In this document: piece after piece, positions 23,640 through 33,749 of the stretch | How the letters are laid out: each line of letters opens with the position of its first letter | How positions within the stretch are numbered: position 1 is the first letter of the stretch | NCBI RefSeq assembly: GCF_032062135.1 | Contig: NC_092861.1 | Span: 116,941,365-117,005,364 of the forward strand | Origin: Pyxicephalus adspersus | Lineage: Eukaryota; Chordata; Amphibia; Anura; Pyxicephalidae | Length of the DNA stretch: 64,000 nt | Direction of reading: 5' to 3' | Made by a program: the position numbers and the translations under genes | Notes under the pieces: generated by a model | What the model was told of the DNA's origin: nothing | Databases searched by the model: none | What the model saw: the letters and a program-made list of their open reading frames with translations, nothing else

Positions 23640-25241
23640 TCGAATGGCATAGCGATTCTAGAGGCAGTAGCTGGCGACAGAAGTTCTGTGATCGGTGAAG
23701 TGATCTAAATAGGTAGGTAAGTTGAATTGTACGCCAGCCATTCAAAGCTGGTAAATCTTTTTCTGTTTGTTGGGTTGATAAAGGGATCCATCCATCCATG
23801 AAGGGTTCCTTCATTGGTAAATTGTAGGGCTCTAAATATCCCTTGTGTATGTCATTGGTGAAATACCGGGTCAGAGATACCTGAGGGGAAGTTCGGATGT
23901 CCTAATATAGATGACAACGGGGATGGGTATGTGGTAGTAGCCTAGGAGCTAAAGTATTTGGAATGTTTTTGTATTTGTAATTGTGGAAAATTCAGTGGTC
24001 GTTATTATTGAGTGTCTTTTCAAAATGACTTTCATAATAAATTCCAATCTAAATTTGAAAAGAACAGCAGAGGTATGCGGACCGATAAGGCCTGCAGCGG
24101 ATATAAAAGCCTGGGCATGATGTTCATTTTTAAAATGTTGGCAAAAAAACCATTTGAATGCCAACTGCTTCCATCTTTGGAGGGATTTTCTGACAGTTTT
24201 TAGCAGAGGAATAAAATTTGGCTCTACGATACGCGACAGGTTGGATGGGATCCAGCTGCCTAAATATTTGATTGAGGATGGGCCCACTTAAAAAAAGGAG
24301 CTATAGCCGACTGAACCACCCTGGGCACCGTAATGTTCATGGCCTCTGATTTGTGTAAGTTGATTTTATAATTGGATAATTCTGCAAATTGTCTGAATTC
24401 CACTAACAGATTTGGGAGTGTCATAACAGGGGACGTCACATAGAACAACAAATCGTCCACATAAGCAGCAATCTTGTGTTCCATGTTGCCAATTTGATCT
24501 CCCTTCACATCTCCATTAGATCATATCCTACGCAGAAATGGCTCAACCCTGCCTCCTCCCGTTCCCAAAAGTGAAGGGCTGAGACAGTTCACCGTTACTT
24601 CAGATCCTTGCCGTAGGAGAAGAATATAATGCTCTAACCCATTGCAAAAAATGCTCAGGCAGTCCTAAGTTTGCCAGTGTGTTATGCAGGATGGTCTAAT
24701 TTACCCAGTCAAATGCCTTCTCAGCATCTGTGAAAAGAAACATGAGTGGGATATCTTGAGACTGTGCATATTCTATAATATTTACAGTGTGGGTAGTGTT
24801 GTCTCTAGCTTCTCAGAACGGCAGAAGGGCACTCTGGTCAGGATGTATGATTTTGCTCAAAATGGGTGTCAGCCTATGTGCTAAAATACTCGCAAAAAGT
24901 TTTAGGTCACTATATAGTATTGAAATAGGACAGTAGCTGGAGCAGGATTGAGGGTCCTTGTCCGGCTTCAATAAAACTGTGATTTGTGCAGCCAGCCTAT
25001 CTCTCGGGGGCATGTGCCCTGGAAATGGCATTAAAGACATCCACTAAGTGGGGTCCGAAGACATTAAACATTTTTTGATAGTATGCCAAAGTAAGGCCAT
25101 CTGGGCCTGACGCTTTGCCCGAGGCAGCCTGCTGCATCGCCTTTTGTTATTCAGTAAGTGTAATCGGTTGATTTATAGCTCCTTAGTATCATACGAGATA
25201 CCAGGGAAATCAGTTGCCTGTAGATATGCATTTGTATTATC
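23640..25241 (-). pseudogene. Old L1-clade ORF2, 3' (C-terminal) part (outermost level of nest)
   Basis: Degenerate reverse transcriptase of an L1-clade LINE. Reading leftwards from 25241 there are the RT finger blocks (GKASGPDGL-type text at about 25080-25130, then ITVLLKPDKDP at about 24960), the palm motif AYVDDLLFY at about 24440-24465, SNYKINLHKSEAMN, and the thumb block NLSRIVEPNFIPLLK near 24200. Further down GWIPLSTQ (about 23790) and the C-terminal region follow. Stops and frameshifts break it into at least four open pieces, so it is inactive. The 5' half continues at 30828 on the far side of an inserted hAT-like element, and the two halves join at the 8-bp duplication. Confidence 0.85.
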
Positions 25242-25726
25242 CAGGGTGTGGAGTCAGAGTTGAGGAGTCGGGGACATCTTTGAGTACTTGGAGTCTGAGT
25301 CAAAGTCAATAAAAATGTGTGGACTCCGACTCCTGATAAATTTAAATTATAAATAAAAAATACAGCAAGTTCAAATGTACTATTTCACAAACAATAGTCA
25401 TAATTAAGTACTTGATGTAAGAATAAGGGCCAGTGCATAGTTGTATTTCTACTAGTGTGAAGTTCATCTGAGCTATTATACAACCTGACATTCACATTAT
25501 TGTAATCTGGATTATGTACATTACAAAAAGTGTTTTTATTTTATTTCAGATATGTGTTTAACAAGTTCATTTGAGTGTAAACAAGTGTAATGATAAAAGT
25601 GTAGGTGAGTGTTATGGCGTGATATGTGTTCAGGAGTCCTGTCTGCACTCTCCATATATGCTCCCATCCAGGGCTGAACTTTAACATCATTTCCACACCA
25701 CCTAATACTAGGAAGTTAGTTAAGTG

Positions 25727-25741
25727 CCCCCCCCCCCCCCC
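25727..25741. repeat. Poly-C run
   Basis: Fifteen consecutive C inside the hAT-like element; assembly length may be unreliable. Confidence 0.9.
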
Positions 25742-25879
25742 GGCCCTGGAGCCTCCCACTGCCCTGTCTTCTGCAGAAGATCATCAAACAAAGAGAAAGG
25801 CAGCAGCATCTGCTTAACTTCCTCTGTCTGCTAAAAGAGTTTAGAAGAACTTGGAGGAAAAGCTTTTTGGATTCAACTG

Positions 25880-26203
25880 TAAAGCCGCATACACACATGC
25901 AATAATAGTTGTTGGAAGAGATCTTTCACGATCCTTTCCAACAACTAGCACTGCACGTTGCATGAACGAGTGCTGTACATACAGCACCATTCTGCTCTAT
26001 GGAGAGGGGGAGAACGACAGAGCCGCACCCAGCTGCACGCTCTCCCTCTTCCCTTGCATTAGGATCGTTAGTCGTCTGTGGATCCGCCAGGGTGGTGGTT
26101 CAGACGATGGACGACGGGCGCTGCACACACACCAGATTTTCGCCCGATAACGGCCCTGAGCCGATTATCAGGCGAGAACCGTTGGACGTATGTACGTAGC
26201 TTA
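25880..26203. mobile_element. Possible MITE inside the hAT-like element
   Basis: Left AAAGCCGCATACACACATGC and right GTCCAACG-complement ending GTACGTAGCTTAA form an imperfect inverted pair (about two-thirds matching). Near the left end TAGTTGTTGGAA and TTCCAACAACTA form a hairpin (25906-25948). Three overlapping chance ORFs cover it; none has a domain. Confidence 0.45.
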
Positions 26204-26666
26204 AGTGTTTATGTTTATTTTAAAACTGCATGGCTGCTTGTGTATAATATGATGGAAGGATGTGTGGATGCTTCTGGATCAAACTGTATCTCTTACTGGA
26301 TAATCAATTCTTGTTAGCTGCTATTTTGTTGACCCAATGAGCCTAACTTTGTTGAGCGATGACCAGACTGATACTGCAAAAAAGCCTGTCTATGCTGTAG
26401 CAGTTTGCATGAAGGGATTACTACCTGAAACACCACCAGTGGAATGAAGCTTTAAGCACTGGTAACTCAGGATCATCCTCTTTAAATGTAGTTCTGTGGT
26501 TAAATGGTGTGTATGTTGCCTTCCTTCAATCAACGTGGAAAATACATTAGCATATTACAGGGTTTCTCATTTTATCAACACGTTTGCATTCAAACTTCAC
26601 ACTTTTACAGCCAAACTTCACAAAAAAAATTTAGACCCCCTAATTATTCATAAATCAATACATTTA

Positions 26667-27151
26667 TTATAAAATTAAATATAACAATATGTTCTCAACA
26701 GGATTAGGAAATGGAGAGTATGATGGTAAAAATAAGAGTTGGTGTCCCTTACTTTCAACCAAGCTCTTTACCTGGCTGGTTTTATGAAAGGGAACATTAT
26801 CCATAATTAGGATGGCATGCTGAACACTCTTTTCAGTAAAAACATTCAAAACTTCTTGAATAAATGCTCGTGCTTGTGACTTAAAGTGGAAGGTCCCATT
26901 TTTATTCCTCACACAACAAATTGAATAATTTCAGGAACGCACTCTAGCCACAACATGCACCGCCCTTTGCCCAATAGAAGATCTTCCCCCTTTTGGTTCT
27001 CATTGAGACGTTAAAACCTACTTCATCAAGAAAGTAGATGTTTTTTCCATCTTCCTTAGCAATGAGATCAAGGACTTTGTTAGCATAACCAAGCCTTTCT
27101 TAAAGAGAGTGGGAATCATTGCATCTTGCAGAAAGTAAAGAAGTTCTTTTT
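26667..27151 (-). pseudogene. Tc1/mariner transposase, catalytic (C-terminal) part
   Basis: Downstream part of the DDE transposase. Near 27040-27060 the text YFLDEVGFNVSMR carries the first catalytic aspartate. After a stop or frame break near 26915, the segment 26912-26667 has ILIMDNVPFHKT with the second aspartate and SYSPFPNPVENI with the catalytic glutamate; 34 residues separate them, so DD34E. The enzyme would cut the transposon ends and join them to TA sites. The copy is inactive: it is split by an L1 and has internal stops. The N-terminal DNA-binding part is at 30063-30415. Confidence 0.88.
27137..27151. repeat. L1 target-site duplication, 3' side
   Basis: AAAGAAGTTCTTTTT, identical to 30063-30077, bordering the inserted L1. 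Confidence 0.93.
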
Positions 27152-27520
27152 GTTTCAATCGCTTTTATTGGTTATAACAACAAGTTAACATACGTATACA
27201 TAACTCAAGGTTTACATAGAACACACAACATTATAGAAAAAATATTTTGGGGGGGTACCCCGACATGTGTGGTGATATAGAACAGGTGGCATGTCATTGT
27301 TCAAGTGCAAACCGTACAACTTAGTGACCGAGGACCTTTACAAAAATAGGCTCCCGGTCAGTTTATCCAAAAAGGAAGGGAAAACCAGAGGGACAAAGAG
27401 GGTAAGGTTAGGGGAACAAGGGTGGTAAGAGGGGGCCTGACCGGCCCAGTAGCCGAACAATCGCTTGTGTCAAACATGCTTATAAGCTAGAGTAGGTTCT
27501 GCCCTTGAGTAATATAGTGC

Positions 27521-28160
27521 CTACGGCCAGTGCGTTTTGAATTGAGGTGATTCCTTAAACCAGTCCCACGTGGACCATGTAAGTTTGTATTGCTCCGTCC
27601 TATTCTCGTCCTCCGCAACTAGATACTCCATTCGTTGTATTCTTTCCATCTCGGTAAGCCATTCCCTTAAAGATGGTGCTATGGGCTGCTTCCATTTCCT
27701 TGGTATTATTGTCCTAGCTGCATTTAGGAAGTGTCTAAGAACATCCCTTTTATTTGATTTTATAGAGCCGGGGAGGATAGAAAGTAAGGCCATTTTAGGT
27801 GTTAATGTTAAGTCAGAGTCAGTCGCCTTATTGTATAATACAGTAATCTGATTCCAGAGGCTGCGAATGTCAGAACAATCCCACCATATATGTGCCCTTG
27901 ACACCGCCAACATGTGTCAGAGGATGATGGTGATATCCTGTGAATGTCTGTCGGACATAGATACCACCGGGCCACTATTTTGTAATTGGTTTCCTGGATT
28001 TTGCAAGAGAGTGCCATTTGGTGAGTTAGTATGAATGTTTTTTCCCATTCTAGGGGGGAAACTGAAACCCCCAAATCCCTCTCCCAATACTTTGTGTATG
28101 TGGGCACGCTAGTAGCCGTATAACCGGATATCAGTGAGCGATTAGATAGACAAAGTTCCC
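27521..28160 (-). pseudogene. L1 ORF2, C-terminal remnant
   Basis: The C-terminal end of the L1 ORF2 protein. Upstream piece (from about 28107): PTYTKYWERDLG, EWEKTF and KIVARWYLCP, then the cysteine-rich block CWRCQG with HIWWDC after a frame change at about 27810-27900. Downstream piece: WKQPIAPSLREWL and WSTWDWFKESP up to the stop at 27521. This zone normally follows RT and binds RNA; the endonuclease and RT domains are absent. It cannot make a polymerase. One frameshift is visible near 27850. Confidence 0.85.
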
Positions 28161-28703
28161 CCCCCCCCCTCTGCAGATACTCTCTTGGTGGTCCCCTTGA
28201 GATGTATACAAATTAGTAAGCAAATCTCTAATTGACATTATTGTGGGGGAGATCTAGATCATAAGAAGTGTATGGGAATCTGGGGTACTAAAGTATGAGT
28301 GATGTTACTGACATCTGGGATTCGGTTGTTGGGCTCCTTCTACCTAGGTATGAGGAGAATGTGATGGCCCGATAACAAGATGCCATATTAACCTATTATT
28401 ACAGAGTGTACCGGGGAACCATAGGGAGGGGGTGAGTGGGTGTGGGCCTGGAGGGTGGGCTTCACTCTAAAATAAAATGACTCTTCCTATGACAGGATAT
28501 GGGTCCCCATACGAACCAGACCTCTGTGGAGATATTTTCGGTGTCCAGTATAATGCCAAGCTTCAAATTAGTTCGTAGAGGAAGTCAGTACAGGAGGATC
28601 TCTCGGTTCTCTGCTGCGAGGGTAGGGTCGGGGTGTCAGTCACCTGGGCGTCATCCGGAAAATGTAGAAGTAATTAGGGATGTGATGATGATCCTGAAGT
28701 AAA

Positions 28704-29951
28704 CTAAGGATGTGGTGAAGATCTTGAGGTGGGCATAACCTCGTCCTGGGATGGGCCCTGGCTATGTCCAGAAGGGTCTTTCGGGGTTCGTTGAGGAAGG
28801 TCTCCAGATTGTGAGGTCCCAATGGTGAGAGACGAAGGAACAGAAGGCCAGTCCTGTAGTTGGATATCGGGTAGTTGAAGGGCTCTTTGTAAACGTGGTA
28901 AATCCGAAGGATCTTTAAAGAAATGGCTTTTACCATCATGACGCACTATTAAATGGAATGGGTAGCCCCATCGATATGGAATGGATCTGGCTCGGAGCTC
29001 ATTGAGGAGTGGTCTCACGGCTCTGCGGAGTTCCAGTGTATGTTTGGAAAGATCTGGAAGTAGTTGAATTTGAGCTCCCGCGTATTCTATGGAGGTAGCT
29101 GTCCTGGCCTTTTTCATTATGTCTTCCTTGGTTCTATAAAAGTGCACCCGGCAGATCACATCCCTTGGGCGCTGGGGGTCATGTCCCCGGGGTCCCAGGG
29201 TCCTGTGTACTCTGTCCAGTTCAATGTCAACGTCAGGGGGGAGCACCAACAAGTTAGCAAATATAGTGTATGCTGCGTTATATAACTCGGAACTTGGTAC
29301 AGTTTCAGGTAACCCTCTGTTACGTATATTGTTGCGCCTATTGCGATTTTCTGCGTCATCGTGAAGTAAGTACAGAGTATTAATCTGGGCCGCCTGGCGC
29401 TCGAGTATTGCAGCATGAGAAGCAACTTGAGAGGATAATTCTTTGCACTGGGTCTGAAGTACAGTAGTAGTGGTTGAAACTTGCTGTAGGGTTTGTTGTA
29501 CGCGGTGGAACTCTGCTTTGCAGCTAGATTCCAGCCTTTCAATACTGTAATGGAGATCAAGTTTTGTTGGCAGGGCTTTCAAGTGGGCCTTCCAGTCCCA
29601 ATCTACATCATCCTCCCCCTGGTGATAGCTGTGTTTAGAGAGCCCCTCTAAGCTGGAGATTAGATTGGGGCTTAATGGTGATGACATGGGAGACCCCGGT
29701 ACCTGTGTGGGTGAGGAGGCATGGTCTGGTGTCCTCTGGGCGCTCTGTAATGAAGAGGCGGCTCTGGAGTAGGCGGGTGTGCCGTCCGTGGCCACCTGCG
29801 TCTCGGATCCGGACTGTAATTGAGGCCGCGGCTTTGCGGCCTGCTCACACGCGGTCCTGCACCCGGCTGCAAAAAGCCCTGGAATATCCCTGGGCGTGGG
29901 CGTTTCGCTCCCGGAGCGACCCCGCTGGCTTCCCCGGTGCTTGGGACCCAT
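28704..29951 (-). CDS. L1-clade ORF1 protein (RNA-binding chaperone), intact
   Basis: 415 codons from an ATG at 29951 to a stop at 28704, uninterrupted. In L1 elements this protein trimerises, coats the element's RNA and aids reverse transcription. The first 120 residues are low-complexity, rich in S, P, R and Q. Residues about 130-197 have the heptad-like spacing of a coiled coil. At 199-215 the block DAENRNRRNNIRNRGLPE is the classic start of the L1 ORF1 RRM, followed by an RRM-like region to about 290 (with DRVHRTLGPR and ICRVHFY) and a C-terminal domain to about 365. The tail after 370 is unstructured. The reading frame is clean although the neighbouring ORF2 is gutted, so it was functional recently. 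GC content is higher than the flanks. Confidence 0.9.
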   Translation of the reverse strand: MGPKHRGSQRGRSGSETPTPRDIPGLFAAGCRTACEQAAKPRPQLQSGSETQVATDGTPAYSRAASSLQSAQRTPDHASSPTQVPGSPMSSPLSPNLISSLEGLSKHSYHQGEDDVDWDWKAHLKALPTKLDLHYSIERLESSCKAEFHRVQQTLQQVSTTTTVLQTQCKELSSQVASHAAILERQAAQINTLYLLHDDAENRNRRNNIRNRGLPETVPSSELYNAAYTIFANLLVLPPDVDIELDRVHRTLGPRGHDPQRPRDVICRVHFYRTKEDIMKKARTATSIEYAGAQIQLLPDLSKHTLELRRAVRPLLNELRARSIPYRWGYPFHLIVRHDGKSHFFKDPSDLPRLQRALQLPDIQLQDWPSVPSSLTIGTSQSGDLPQRTPKDPSGHSQGPSQDEVMPTSRSSPHP

Positions 29952-30062
29952 GCTGGGTCTAATTATGTGCTGCTATGCGGTGTCTGGCTGTCCTTCCCCT
30001 TTGTAGGACGCGGAGCTGAGGATTCTCGCGTCCTAGTCCGCCATCGCCCGGCCACGCCCCCC

Positions 30063-30077
30063 AAAGAAGTTCTTTTT
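30063..30077. repeat. L1 target-site duplication, 5' side
   Basis: AAAGAAGTTCTTTTT, identical to 27137-27151. Confidence 0.93.
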
Positions 30078-30415
30078 AATGACCATTGGAATTTATCAAT
30101 GCATCTATCTATTGTTGAAATAGATACATTAAATACAAATTTGGCAAACAATTGATCCTTCATTTCCCTGAGGCTTTTTCTGCAATCTACGGACATTAAC
30201 ATGCGTAACTCCTCCTTGGGCTTCATCCAACTTTGAATTTCTCAGACCTCCTCCTGGTAACTTTTTCACTCTACCGGAAGATTCATAGGTCTTAATAATT
30301 TTGGTTATGGTTGTACGATTACAACCTAAAACCATTGCTATCGGGGAGGCATCACTCCATTCAGATAACTGTCTTCCACTCTTTGACGTTCTGCATTACT
30401 TAATTCTCTGGCCAT
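30063..30415 (-). pseudogene. Tc1/mariner transposase, DNA-binding (N-terminal) part
   Basis: Begins with an ATG at 30415 (reading MARELSNAERQRVEDSY). A frameshift near 30360 leads into VLGCNRTTITKIIKTYESSG, a helix-turn-helix of the kind that binds transposon ends. After a second frame change near 30230 comes KPKEELRMLMSVDCRKSLR and STIDRCIDKFQWSLKR, the second helix-turn-helix domain. The reading is then cut by the L1 insert, and the catalytic part resumes at 27151. Broken and not functional. Confidence 0.85.
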
Positions 30416-30827
30416 AAGGGTAAGGGCAATACTAAATATAAAGCTAATAACTTTGAAGATAAAAAGATGAATATTATAGATATCTTAAACCTTAGTATAA
30501 ATCCCTGAAATAAAGATATTTAATTTTAAAATTGTATAAAGTAAAAAACATAATAATTGACAAATCATCAATTTATTTTCATTTATTTTTATTAATGTTT
30601 TCTGGGGAAAATTTTTATGGTAAAAATATTGCGTTATATTTAATTGTATAATAAAATTATTTATTTATGAATAATTAGGGGGTCTAAATTTTTTGTGAAG
30701 TTCGGTTGCAAACGTGTGAAGAAAAAATGAGAAACCCTGTAAATACAGAGGAGTCAAAGTCGGGGGTACCAGAAACTAAGTTGGAGAGTTGGAGTTGAAG
30801 GATTTATCTACCGACTCCACATCCCTG

Positions 30828-31330
30828 GTATTATCTACCTTATCTGTAGTGGTGATGGGATCAACATCAGGCTGCAGATTGTATGGATGAAGATAGAACT
30901 CATGAAAAGATTGTGCTATATCCTCAATGGCATGGGCTACGTGGCCTGATGAGCGCCTAATACTGGGTATGTACATGGAGGCTTTTTTCGTGGTAATTGC
31001 TCTGGCTAAAGCTTTGCCACAATGATTAGCATGCTCATAGTAGTAGCAACAAAGTAATGCATTTACGTAATTGAGATTTAGCTTTCTCTTGGTGTAAGGC
31101 ATTAATTTGGTCTCGTACTGTAAACAATCTGGATTCCAACTCTATTGTCACGCTGTAGTGGATGCTTTGTCTCTAAGTGATGCAGTTCTGCAAGCAACTC
31201 ATCGAGTCACTTGCTTCTGCATTTTTTAAGTCTACTGCCTTGCTGAATAAAAAGACCTCTAATAAAACATTTATGGGCTTCCCAAGTACTGAAAGGATTT
31301 TCAGTGGTTTCCTACTTCTTACGGCAGCTG
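30828..31330 (-). pseudogene. Old L1 ORF2, central part upstream of RT
   Basis: Continues the L1 ORF2 at 23640-25241 on the other side of the hAT-like element. Reading from about 31320 leftwards: STWEAHKCFIRGL and the SRLKKCRSK block, ELHHLETKHPLQ, then ALARAITTKKASMYIPSIR and SSGHVAHAIEDIAQSFHEFY, all in the order expected between endonuclease and RT of L1-clade ORF2. Internal stops and frame changes are present. The endonuclease proper is not seen; similarity stops near 31330, where another repeat begins. Confidence 0.85.
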
Positions 31331-31690
31331 ATCCCACACTGCAAAGAAATGAGACCGGGTGACGTAGATGGGAAAAAAAAGGGGCCTCGATTTTAGTGCG
31401 AATGCATGAGATCCGCATTTTTTTGTCTCATTGAAGAAAAACTTCTTTTTGCGCAAGTCCAAAATTGAAGGAGCAGCCAGAAGCCTCCCAGAATGTGTGA
31501 CTGTATGTATCCCCGGAGGCTCTACCACCGCGATCAATACATAGAAGATAGAAATGAAAATGGCTTTTCCCCTTTATTAAAAAGAACATTTTTAATCCCC
31601 CTACTAAAAAAAAGAAGGTTTTTTTTACCTTATATACAAGGGTTGCCTACCTTTTTATGTAAGGTAAAATATTTAGTTTAGATCTGCTTT
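31330..31690. repeat. Copy of the TTTTATGTAAGGTAAA dispersed family
   Basis: Ends in CTACCTTTTTATGTAAGGTA followed by AGATCTGCTTTA, as in the copy at 48660-48970 (TCCTTTTATGTAAAGTAAAA then AGATCCGCTTTA). It truncates the L1 ORF2 on its 5' side, so it probably inserted into or replaced the rest. Confidence 0.5.
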
Positions 31691-31740
31691 ATTCAATCAG
31701 GAACTTAACACTGAGCAGTAGTGAGTAGTGAGCTTAGAGC

Positions 31741-31990
31741 GGCCATTCTCAACTATGGTTCCACTAGATGTCCCTAAGTTCCTTGAGCTGCAAATGATTA
31801 GCCTCCCATTTGAGTCAAAACTACTGCAGAGTCATCAGTGTGACCCCAGAGATCATTTTAGCTTTCTTTAGGGTATCATTCAGAACACCATAATACGGGG
31901 CATTTTTTCCCACTAACACCCCATTTAGATGAGATTTTTTGAGACTTCAAATTAATTTAAGTGTTCCCCTGGGGTAAAAAGTTTGAGGAA
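31741..31990 (+). repeat. Copy of the 'TTCTCAAC...GGTTCC' dispersed repeat
   Basis: GGCCATTCTCAACTATGGTT ... TTGAGCTGCAAATGATTAG ... CCCCTGGGGTAAAAAGTTTG parallels 20490-20700 plus 21090-21150. Confidence 0.5.
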
Positions 31991-33490
31991 TCCTGGCTAA
32001 GAGAGTCACATGATGTTCCCACCTACAGTACTGTTTATTTTCTTTGCTCTTTGGAAATAATAAGCTTTGTCAGAAAAGGGAAGGAAGCCAAGCCAATGCA
32101 GAAGGGTAGCTGGCAATTCCATGTTGAAATTGCTGCTTGGCCATGAGTCAATCACTTTATAATTCAACCACATTGCACTTTATTTTTTTACGAATAATAA
32201 AATCGTAGGTGGCTGCTAATAGATCTTGCTTTGATCTCTCAAATTTGAATCAATACAGATAGGAATTTAAAATTTGCTACATATATGCAGTATATATATC
32301 ATACATTTTTGAGAGGAGATTCTATTTTCTTCTACCACCACCTTGTTCCATGTTGTCCTTTCCTAGATACTCTTGGGATCTTTCAGAGCACCATGATGCA
32401 GTTTCTTGGCAGCATAGGTCAGGCATTGTTACCGTTTTAATTTTTGATTTTCCTGCAGGCATTCTATTTCTGTTCCTAATACTTATTATAACATTGAGAA
32501 TACCCTTGAAGATGATGGTCTAGAAATAATGTAATTATGATGTCAACCCCCATCTTTGCTTATTGGGTACACTTTCAAAAATATCCTTGGCTTATGTCCT
32601 AATGATAGAACCTTGTTGCTGTTTTTGTGACTGTGATTGTTATGTTTATCTATCAGATTAAAACCAGTATATATACTATGGAGGTAGGTGTTATGGTATC
32701 ATGCACATCTTTGTATTTACAAATAAAATTTGTAGAAGATTAAAAAAAAATCTGTCAAGTTGATGCAGTATCACCAAAGAATTCAGCCCCAGTTTAGGTA
32801 GATCTTGTTTTGAATATTAGATTGCTCTAATTTAACAGATTTTTAGAGTTATTGTAGTTTCTGTCTCCATCAGTGTAAGATATTTATACAAATGAAAATA
32901 ATGATTTAACATATGAAAGAGAGTATAGAATAACTGATCAGCATATGGACAGGTGAACAATGATAACTAATGACTGTAAAATTAGGATAATGGTTTTACT
33001 ATAATAAAGATGTTCTTTTTGCTGGGTTATAGCTTTGGATGTGCTTGTCTACAGCTAGTAGTTTAAATAGGCAGTACATAGATAGTGCTGACTGAAAATA
33101 ATGGACTCAATTTACTGCTAGGTAACTAAAAGTCAGGCCCATCATCTCATTTTATCTGTTCTATTATAACAAATTAAAGAAAAAAAAGATATTCAGAGGT
33201 TTTAGTATACAGCACAAGCAATCTCTGCAGAGATTAAGGCCAATTCACTAAACAGATTAGACCAGGAATTCATGCCTAATAATGTAGTATGTATTACAAT
33301 AACATACTTTACAAGCCTGAGCGGGTAATTACCAATATGTGTCTCTACATGATAAAGTATAATAACTGTGAATGATAGAGAAAAAAATGTTACATTAAAT
33401 TATATTGTGCTACATTTCCTCCCACATAAACACAGAAAATGCTCAGCTTCTGACATTTTACTGTGCAAAAAAAAAAAAAATTAAAAAAGG
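31991..33490. other. AT-rich background, no gene seen
   Basis: No supportable feature; a poly-A run at 33467-33481 ends the stretch. Confidence 0.5.
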
Positions 33491-33749
33491 AAATCTAAAA
33501 GATCACTGACAGGTGTATTCTTGAAAAGAGGTGCAATAGAAAGTAGGCCTGAAGCCATTTAGGCAGAGGGCCTCATGACAGGGGGGAAGGGAATACAGAA
33601 ATGCAAAAAAAAAAAAAAAAAAAATAATATAGAGAAAAGTGCGGGAAAATGAAGGGCACTGATTGGTGCTTGATAAGAGATAAAAGGGGGGAATGAGAGG
33701 GGGGTGACAGCAGTTGGGACAGGACAAAAGAGAGTTTGGACCGTACAGG

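Larger units (their letters stand above)
27152..30062 (-). mobile_element. L1-clade LINE with intact ORF1 and mostly deleted ORF2
   Basis: A 2.9-kb insert on the minus strand with 15-bp perfect target duplications. The 5' end (30062) starts GGGGGGCGTGGCC. Then come ORF1 (29951-28704), about 0.5 kb of spacer or degenerate sequence, the C-terminal piece of ORF2 (about 28160-27521), and a 3' untranslated region ending AATAAAAGCGATTGAAAC next to the A-rich duplication. At least 3 kb of ORF2, including endonuclease and RT, is missing. The layout resembles the ORF1-only 'half-L1' elements known in mammals. Innermost and youngest member of the nest. Confidence 0.88.
26560..30739 (-). mobile_element. 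Tc1/mariner (IS630-type) DD34E transposon, split by an L1
   Basis: Long inverted termini start CAGGGTTTCTCATTTT and share GACCCCCTAATTATTCATAA about 75 bases in; the arms match over more than 100 bp. TA dinucleotides flank both ends (26558-26559, 30740-30741), the diagnostic Tc1/mariner duplication. The left arm has an extra internal AAACTTCAC repeat. The transposase is encoded on the minus strand and is cut in two by the LINE at 27152-30062. Without that insert the element would be about 1.25 kb, a normal size for this superfamily. Confidence 0.92.
25242..30827. mobile_element. hAT-like element with CAGGGTGTGGAGTC ends, itself invaded
   Basis: The left end CAGGGTGTGGAGTCAGAG (25242) and right end GACTCCACATCCCTG (to 30827) are inverted copies, bounded by perfect 8-bp duplications GTATTATC at 25234-25241 and 30828-30835. 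No hAT transposase is visible in its own sequence (25242-26559 plus 30740-30827, about 1.4 kb), so it is non-autonomous. It sits inside an L1 ORF2 and in turn contains the Tc1/mariner element at 26560-30739. The GGAGTC/GACTCC word is repeated in both terminal regions. Confidence 0.88.

Noticed and set aside
29156..29560. 134-codon minus ORF overlapping L1 ORF1
   Set aside because: Different frame of a well-supported ORF1; no domain.
33714..33749. TTG at 33714 as the start of Gag
   Set aside because: Twelve codons before a normal ATG at 33750; non-ATG starts are rare in vertebrate mRNAs.
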